64,000 nt of DNA, taken from Chitinophagaceae bacterium (GTDB lineage: Bacteria > Bacteroidota > Bacteroidia > Chitinophagales > Chitinophagaceae). Within the stretch, counting starts at the first letter, position 1. Each line of letters begins with the position of its first letter. The notes under the pieces are model-generated. The model worked only from the letters and a program-made list of their open reading frames with translations, was not told where the DNA came from and ran no database searches. Positions 58,497 to 64,000 of this stretch are shown here, one piece after another. The translations under genes were made by a program, and so were the position numbers. The stretch is from the NCBI GenBank assembly GCA_024707305.1, contig JANPZZ010000012.1, positions 1 to 64,000 of the forward strand, read 5' to 3'.

Positions 58497-59627
58497 TTAG
58501 TGTTTGGAAGGCTTCAGTGATTTGCGGAAGAGCTCCAGGTGGTCATCGGTTACTTTATCCCAGTTAAACTCAGTAAGCGCACGTTGTTGTGCAGCTGCAG
58601 CCAGTTCTTTCATCTTATCAGGATTACGTTCTGCAAAGCGGATTTCCTCAGCCAGCGAATCGCTATTTCCCTGGGCAAATGTGCGGGCGGTGTCGCGAAC
58701 AGCATACTGATTCTCTTCGATATCACTTACAATCAGAGGCACATTTAAACCCATTACCGATAATACAACGGGCGACAGTCCTTCTACATCAGAAGGCTGG
58801 ATATAACAAAATGAATACTTCATTAATCTTGTTACATCTGCACCGTAAACATATCCTGCAAACACCACCTGGTCGTTGGCCATTTGCATGATCTCCTGTT
58901 CGTAAGGCGAAGGGTTGGGGCTGCCACCTACGAGCACCAGCTTCTTCCTGCTACCTGATTTAATAAAACCCGGGATCAGGTAGTGCAATCCTTTGTCGGG
59001 AATAAACCGCCCCACAAACAGCATGTACTCACCCTTTTCAAGGTTTAGTTTTTTCAGGATCGCATCATCATCCGTGACCGGCTCGGATTCACTGCCAAAA
59101 GGAATGAACTCAAATTTCTTTTTGAATTTCTCTTCAAAAAGACGACGAGCAATAATGTTATCAAAAATAACCTCATTGGGAAAGCGTGCGGTAATATTTG
59201 CAGAAAAAACGCAAATACATTTTACCGTACCAGGGCCATTTGTCCCTTTTCCAGTCAACACCATCCTGGCTAATGAAAACTTTTTTCCAAACAACCTCAA
59301 TGGAAGTGCCCAGATACTGTTGCCACCATTTTGTATATGCACAACATCGGCCGAGTTGCGGAAGATGATATGAAACGTACACTTCATGGAATGCAGCAGC
59401 GTATCAAAGCCTTTTTTCCTTACGGTTTTAAAGGTTTTGACTTTTACGCCTTTGTATTCTGTGATATTAACATGTACATCACGATAACGTCGGTTGTAAG
59501 CGATCACCTGATGCCCCTTTGCTGCAAGTCGCGGCAAAAGTTCAAGGGCAAATTTATCGGCCCCCGCTGCGCCGGCACTCGGGGGTAGTGTTCTGAAACC
59601 AAAAGCTGCAATTCTCATCTTGCTCAA
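58497..59627 (-). CDS. Glycosyltransferase family 4 (DUF1972-like), hidden double frameshift
   Basis: The 376-residue protein has AGADKFALELLPRLAAKGHQ at the start and the GT4 C-terminal half (YMLFVGRFIPDKGLHYLIPG, FCYIQPSDVEGLSPVVLSVM). A stretch at about 59205-59285 is readable only in a different frame, as VFISQDGVDWKRDKWPWYGK, the conserved family sequence; the listed frame has a nonsense-like segment there. Two opposite one-base indels, in A6 (near 59285) and T6 (near 59205), explain it. It transfers a sugar to the growing repeat unit from a nucleotide-sugar donor. The start overlaps the next gene's stop. Confidence 0.86.
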   Translation of the reverse strand: MSKMRIAAFGFRTLPPSAGAAGADKFALELLPRLAAKGHQVIAYNRRYRDVHVNITEYKGVKVKTFKTVRKKGFDTLLHSMKCTFHIIFRNSADVVHIQNGGNSIWALPLRLFGKKFSLARMVLTGKGTNGPGTVKCICVFSANITARFPNEVIFDNIIARRLFEEKFKKKFEFIPFGSESEPVTDDDAILKKLNLEKGEYMLFVGRFIPDKGLHYLIPGFIKSGSRKKLVLVGGSPNPSPYEQEIMQMANDQVVFAGYVYGADVTRLMKYSFCYIQPSDVEGLSPVVLSVMGLNVPLIVSDIEENQYAVRDTARTFAQGNSDSLAEEIRFAERNPDKMKELAAAAQQRALTEFNWDKVTDDHLELFRKSLKPSKH

Positions 59628-60541
59628 AATTTATCCCGAAGATATTCGGCATAGTATGTATCAATGTATTCTTTCAATGCCACTCTCCAGTCGCGCATGA
59701 TATTGAGATTACGCAGTTCGAGTTTCTTATTCACCAAACGTTCGCACGGCGGGCGCTGGGCAAAATAAGTGTCTTTGAAAAATTCGGAAGTAACTTCATT
59801 CAGTTTCACAGATGATTCCAGCCCCAACAACTTCACCAGTTCCTGTGCCACTTCCATACGACCTGTTTGTCCTTTACAAACCAGGTTGTACAGTCCCCAG
59901 TATTCTTTTTGGATCAACAGTTCAACGTTGCGGGCAAAATCAACGGTAAAGGTAGGTGTGCCATCCTTATCGTTTACGATATTGAGTTCACGTTTACCAG
60001 CAACCAGTTGTTTGATGAGTTTGCTGATAAATTTCTTGTCCTTTTCAGGTCCGCCGCCCATCATCCATCCGGCGCGGCAAACGAGGTAGCGGTGAGCGTG
60101 AGCAATTACATATTTCTCACCCATATATTTCGAACGGGCATAATGTCCTAATGGATTGGGCTGGTCCCAGTCGTCGTACAATTCTTTTCCACCGTCGAAA
60201 ATACCAGCAGTACTGATATACAACAGCGGAATGTTGAGCTTATTGGCAATATACACCGCGTTCTCAACTGCGATAGTATTGGTGAGATAAGTATCATCCA
60301 CGTTCAGTTCGCAGAATTCGAGATCGGTATAGGCTCCGATATGAAACAGGTAATCGGGTTGAAATGCTTCCACATCGGCCTTGTATTTATCGAAATCACG
60401 GAAATCGAGAAATTCAAGCCAGGGTGCATTTACATCCTTATCTGTACACTTCAGCGTGTAGTTCTCCGAAAACACTTTGTGAAACGCTTCTCCAAGCATG
60501 CCGCCTGATCCCGCGATATAAATTTTCTTTTTCATTTTCAA
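59624..60541 (-). CDS. dTDP-4-dehydrorhamnose reductase-like SDR
   Basis: The 305-residue protein has an N-terminal Rossmann motif (KKIYIAGSGGMLGEAFHKVF), a conserved GAYTDLEFCELN and the catalytic Y/K pair in HYARSKYMGEKYV. GTPTFTVDFARNVELLIQ matches RfbD-type reductases, which make a deoxysugar donor such as dTDP-rhamnose; the exact sugar cannot be inferred. It overlaps the downstream glycosyltransferase by 4 bp (ATGA) and starts next to the upstream one, so the whole cluster is probably one transcript. Confidence 0.87.
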   Translation of the reverse strand: MKMKKKIYIAGSGGMLGEAFHKVFSENYTLKCTDKDVNAPWLEFLDFRDFDKYKADVEAFQPDYLFHIGAYTDLEFCELNVDDTYLTNTIAVENAVYIANKLNIPLLYISTAGIFDGGKELYDDWDQPNPLGHYARSKYMGEKYVIAHAHRYLVCRAGWMMGGGPEKDKKFISKLIKQLVAGKRELNIVNDKDGTPTFTVDFARNVELLIQKEYWGLYNLVCKGQTGRMEVAQELVKLLGLESSVKLNEVTSEFFKDTYFAQRPPCERLVNKKLELRNLNIMRDWRVALKEYIDTYYAEYLRDKF

Positions 60542-61779
60542 TGATGAATGTTTAGGGTTGATGATTGTATGGTTTGATGAGCAGTTACTTTTAATTGAGG
60601 TAATACCCGCGCCAGCTTTTCATAGTAATGATCGAACGAAAGCTGTTGTGCAAACGCACGCGCTTTGCGCGCCACGTTCCGGTATTCCTCTATTGGCAAA
60701 TCTGCCAGTTCAGTTAATAAACGTAAATCGTCGCCTTCAGTGTATGGATCGAACAAAAATCCCCGGCCATCTTCCAGCAATTCGGGTATACCACCCATCC
60801 GGGAGCCGATTACAGGCAGGCCAAATGCCATCGCTTCAATGATGATCATTGGATTATTCTCGTACCAGATAGAAGGCAGCATCAGGTAATCTACCTCCTG
60901 AAACTTCGCAAACAAATCTTTCCTCGGCAGGCTGCCCAGGTATTTCAGATTGGAGTGTTTAGCCTCCATCTCCTTCACCTTCTCTGTAAGCTCGCCACTA
61001 CCACCTGCAATATAAAACGTGATGCCCGGCATTTTAGCGGCCAGGTTCATATAGTTCTCCAGGCCTTTGTCTTTGGTAAGACGGGCAGCATACAAAACAC
61101 TTTTCTGATAGGCCAATGTTTCCTGCTTCTGTTCGGTGATCCGCGAAATGTCAATCGGATTGGAGATGACGTTGATTCATGGGGGAATCCCATCTTGTTC
61201 ATCTGCTGCGCCAGGAAGCGGCTCGGGCTGATGAAAAAGTCGGGATAGGAGTAGGCCTTTTTCCAACTATTGTTGAAATAAGAATCCACTGCCAGAATAC
61301 TGGAATAGATAAAGGAATTATCCCTGCAACGATTGACAGCTATCTTATAAAATTTTCCATCGGCGCAGGCGGTACAAACTTTTTTGCCAGTATACAGGTT
61401 GCAACGTGGACAAACGGCTTTATAATCGTGAAACACGATTCCCAATGGCACATTGAATTCGCTCTTCAGCTGTCTTCAGCAAATCAGCCATTGGATATTT
61501 GTGGTAAACGTTATGACAGATGATAAGTTCAGCTTTCCACTCACGTATTTTTTCAACAACCTGCTTAACCAGTTTTTTATTAAAAAAGAAACCGGGAACA
61601 CTGTATTTTTCTTTTCCGAGTGCGACCGCATTTTGCATGAGCTGGTCGTTGTGGAGCGAATGGAATCCGATGTTGCGCACAACATGCCCGTGTTGTTCAA
61701 GAAGCACCGTCAGGTTTTGCATAACCGTTTCGGAGCCGCCATTGAGCGTAATAAAATTATTTAGTTGTGCGATTCTCAT
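60538..61779 (-). CDS. Glycosyltransferase family 4 with Cys-rich insert, two frameshifts
   Basis: The start at 61779 gives MRIAQLNNFITLNGGSETVM and a GT4 N-terminal domain; the frame breaks near 61440 and continues as FHDYKAVCPRCNLYTGKKVC (a CPxC...CTAC zinc-like cluster) and DFFISPSRFLAQQMNKMG; a second break near 61150-61100 leads to KSVLYAARLTKDKGLENYMN, NNPMIIIEAMAFGLPVIGSR and the stop at 60538. The joined length is about 412 residues. The Cys cluster is typical of a GT4 subgroup in exopolysaccharide loci. Donor and acceptor are unknown. Confidence 0.83.
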
Positions 61780-61782
61780 GCT

Positions 61783-62979
61783 TTACCCTTCAAAATACAT
61801 TTTAGCCACGCTATCCCAGCTGTATCTGCTGTAAATAACGCCGGCCAGTTCTTCCTTTTTATTTTGCGTGGATATATCAGTCGACAGCCGGTTTACACCG
61901 TTTATCAACTCATCCTGACTGGAATAAATTGTTAGATATTGTTGAATATCTCTGACGAAATCGATGTCCTGCAAATTGGCCGATAAAATAACCGGCAATC
62001 CGGCAGACAGTGCTTCTAATATGACCAGGCCAAAACTCTCTGATTTTGAACCGAATACAAAAGCATCCGCCAGGTTATAGTGGAGGTTTAATGCTTCGCC
62101 GGGTGAAATCTCGCCCAAATAAAAAACATTTTTCTCAATATTTTTAGTACTTGCAAAGCTTTTTATCTCAGCCTGATAGGTCTCATCTATAATGCCCCCG
62201 GCATAACAAAATGCCCATTCGGGGTTTTGCTGCAGAAATGGCTCTAAATCCTTCAATACACCCAGCTGGTTTTTCCGGTCGCAAACGGATCCTACAGTTA
62301 GCAGAATCTTACGCCCCGCCAGGCCCAGGCGCTGTTTTAGCTCCTCCTGTGGACCGCCTGTGGGCAGAGGCTTATACACTTCCGTATTTACGCCGTTGGG
62401 AATGGTAACGATGGATGCATCATTAATACCCACATTTTCAACCAGCGTAGTACGAATAATGTCATTTAACACAAAAACCTTATCGGCTCTTTTCATGGAG
62501 AATATCTCCAGGAAATATTTTCGTTTTACCAGTTTGCTGATCTCGCTCCAGGGACGGAACCAAACATGACTATGATTGGTGTAATAAGTTGTCCAGCCTT
62601 TGCGCGAAGAAGTGGATGTAAACAGGCGGAAGAAGAAGAAATTATATTGGTTATGAAAATGGATAATGCCGCCCTGCTTCTGCTTCATGATCTTTTTTAG
62701 TTTCCATGCAAGCGACACAGAATAGATCACCCTTTTCATCTTATGAAAAATGCCGAGTGAGTAACCTGTTTTCTTCACCAGGAATCCGGGCACTGTTACT
62801 TCGGTGACAGGCAGGCTGTGTGGGGCGCGATGTTTGTCGGCAATATCCACGATTTGCATATCGTAGCCCGCTTTGAGGCCCGATTTGCACAACTCTTCAA
62901 CCACGATTTCGGTGGCGGCGCCCACTTTCGCGGGTATGGATGTATATCCTGTGCCTATTTGAAGTATTGTCATAGTCAT
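61783..62979 (-). CDS. Glycosyltransferase family 4
   Basis: I chose the ATG at 62979 (MTMTILQIGTGYTSIPAKVG) because GGAAG lies 7 nt upstream; the in-frame extension to 63027 has no family match. The C-terminal donor-binding half has ILLTVGSVCDRKNQLGVLKD and DAFVFGSKSESFGLVILEAL, the E-x7-E motif. It is intact at about 398 residues, and starts 3 bp from the next glycosyltransferase's start region. It adds one sugar of the repeat unit. Confidence 0.89.
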   Translation of the reverse strand: MTMTILQIGTGYTSIPAKVGAATEIVVEELCKSGLKAGYDMQIVDIADKHRAPHSLPVTEVTVPGFLVKKTGYSLGIFHKMKRVIYSVSLAWKLKKIMKQKQGGIIHFHNQYNFFFFRLFTSTSSRKGWTTYYTNHSHVWFRPWSEISKLVKRKYFLEIFSMKRADKVFVLNDIIRTTLVENVGINDASIVTIPNGVNTEVYKPLPTGGPQEELKQRLGLAGRKILLTVGSVCDRKNQLGVLKDLEPFLQQNPEWAFCYAGGIIDETYQAEIKSFASTKNIEKNVFYLGEISPGEALNLHYNLADAFVFGSKSESFGLVILEALSAGLPVILSANLQDIDFVRDIQQYLTIYSSQDELINGVNRLSTDISTQNKKEELAGVIYSRYSWDSVAKMYFEG

Positions 62980-62995
62980 AAATCTTCCGGTTGCT

Positions 62996-64000
62996 TCATG
63001 AAAGAAGTTCTGCCCGGTATTTTTCAAACATTTTATCTATTGAGAACAAACGATGTGTTTGGTCAGATATTTCTTTATTGTTCCAGTTTGTTTGCAATGC
63101 CTCGTTCCAGGTTTTTGCAAATGATTCGGATGACGTGTCGCACAATAAACCTGTAAAACCAGTATCAACCATCTCCGAAGCGCCGCCGATATCGGCCAGC
63201 ACCGCGGGTAGTCCGCAGGCCATTGCTTCCAGTGCCGCCAGCGAAAATGTCTCACTAGTAGAACACAACGTAAACAGGTCGCTCATCCAGCAAAACGGAC
63301 GTACATCTGATTGATTGCCGGCGAATATCACGTATGAGTTCAAACCATATTTTTCAACTTCTGCTGCTATGGCTGCTTTCATATTTCCATCGCCGGCGAG
63401 CAACAGGTAAGCCGGAACATTATATTCCTGATGTAAAAGATGAAGCGCCTTTACGGCCCCGATATGGTTTTTTTCATGTCGCAAAGCCGCTACGGAAATA
63501 ATCACATTCGCATCAGCAGGTATATTCCATTTGGCGCGCCACTCCAGTTTGTTGAAATCTTCCGTTGGCAAAATCCAGCGTTTGGTATCAATACCATTAT
63601 GTATGGTGCGATAAATGGCTGCTGGCATACGATAAGTGCTGATTGTATACGCCGCTTGTTTTTCACTCACACAAATAACCCTGTCATTTTTTCGCAAGAG
63701 TTTTGCGTACAGCTTATGCATGCGATGCTCACGCGGATCAAGGTGAATAGAACTATGATAAGAAATAACGGTACGTGTTTTAAATCCCGACATCAGCATC
63801 GCAATGCGCAACGAGAGATAAGCGAAAAAGTTGAGACAAACCACCACATCTGGTTTTTCACTTTTCAACAACCGACGTAATTTTTTGAAAGGCTTAAAAT
63901 CAGTTCGTGATGTGCGTGCATACTGATGAAACGAAATAGAAGGATGTAATTCCTTTTGCAACGCAGTATTGGAACCCAGGCTCACGATATGCTGCGCAGC
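62996..64000 (-). CDS. Glycosyltransferase family 4 (5' end outside window)
   Basis: The minus-strand frame is open to the window edge. Visible are KPDVVVCLNFFAYLSLRIAM, DRVICVSEKQAAYTISTYRM, IHNGIDTKRWI, VIISVAALRHEKNHIGAVKA and SETFSLAALEAMACGLPAVL (the E-x7-E donor site). About 30-50 N-terminal residues are missing. It is the most upstream visible gene of the minus-strand exopolysaccharide glycosyltransferase cluster. Confidence 0.87.
   Translation of the reverse strand, partial: AAQHIVSLGSNTALQKELHPSISFHQYARTSRTDFKPFKKLRRLLKSEKPDVVVCLNFFAYLSLRIAMLMSGFKTRTVISYHSSIHLDPREHRMHKLYAKLLRKNDRVICVSEKQAAYTISTYRMPAAIYRTIHNGIDTKRWILPTEDFNKLEWRAKWNIPADANVIISVAALRHEKNHIGAVKALHLLHQEYNVPAYLLLAGDGNMKAAIAAEVEKYGLNSYVIFAGNQSDVRPFCWMSDLFTLCSTSETFSLAALEAMACGLPAVLADIGGASEMVDTGFTGLLCDTSSESFAKTWNEALQTNWNNKEISDQTHRLFSIDKMFEKYRAELLS

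Overview
The window looks like chromosomal DNA of a Bacteroidota bacterium, most likely family Chitinophagaceae. Supporting signs are a type IX secretion (T9SS) C-terminal sorting domain, LytTR/LytS and propeller-sensor signalling genes, a macroglobulin/TonB-plug secreted protein, promoters of the TAnnTTTG type, weak ribosome binding sites and moderate GC. I could not run a database search, so taxonomy and family names rest on motif recognition.

Layout. 1-4.36 kb is a decayed mobile region ending at a tRNA-Lys gene. It holds a broken WYL regulator, a truncated GNAT gene and a dead tyrosine integrase split by a complete IS3-family element with a 4-bp target duplication. 4.6-19.1 kb is mostly housekeeping and stress metabolism: a beta-lactamase-fold lipoprotein, a thioredoxin-reductase-like flavoprotein under a clear palindromic operator, a luciferase-like oxidoreductase, trehalose synthase TreY diverging from a cytosolic alpha-amylase, a CinA-like amidohydrolase, a SWIM protein, a DAO oxidase, an SDR, a YciE/F-like protein, and a SatD-DUF3307 pair behind three phased 19-bp operator-like sites. 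19.2-25.7 kb is a TetR-TolC-HlyD-RND efflux operon with two matching TetR operator candidates. 25.7-28.2 kb carries repeat arrays around a two-domain ABC ATPase. 30.3-34.9 kb is a galactan-degrading pair: a GH53 lipoprotein and a GH2-GH53 fusion. 34.9-37.6 kb is a small CMD-like/aldo-keto reductase/sterol desaturase operon. 37.9-47.1 kb has a WG-repeat protein, two tandem LytS-type kinases with a LytTR regulator, and a propeller sensor with a worn kinase domain. 47.2-52.4 kb holds hemerythrin, NmrA-like, OmpA, M14 peptidase and cytochrome c genes. 52.5-64 kb is an exopolysaccharide locus (WcaJ-type initiator, four glycosyltransferases, a deoxysugar reductase-like SDR) around a 1367-residue T9SS surface protein with eight PKD-like repeats.

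Two features cut across the window. First, about twenty genes are broken by single-base indels, mostly in A/T homopolymers, while the protein continues perfectly in another frame. I read most of these as residual sequencing errors and give full gene spans; only the 1-4 kb remnants look truly dead. Second, intergenic gaps repeatedly hold degenerate 7-bp tandem repeats of several sequence families (around 6.9, 16.0, 25.7-26.6, 28.0 kb, plus related 7-8 bp word repeats at 37.7 and 43.7 kb), in one place interleaved with REP-like palindromes in a ~150-bp composite array. These repeats, the phased sites before satD and the GH2-GH53 fusion are the most unusual things here.
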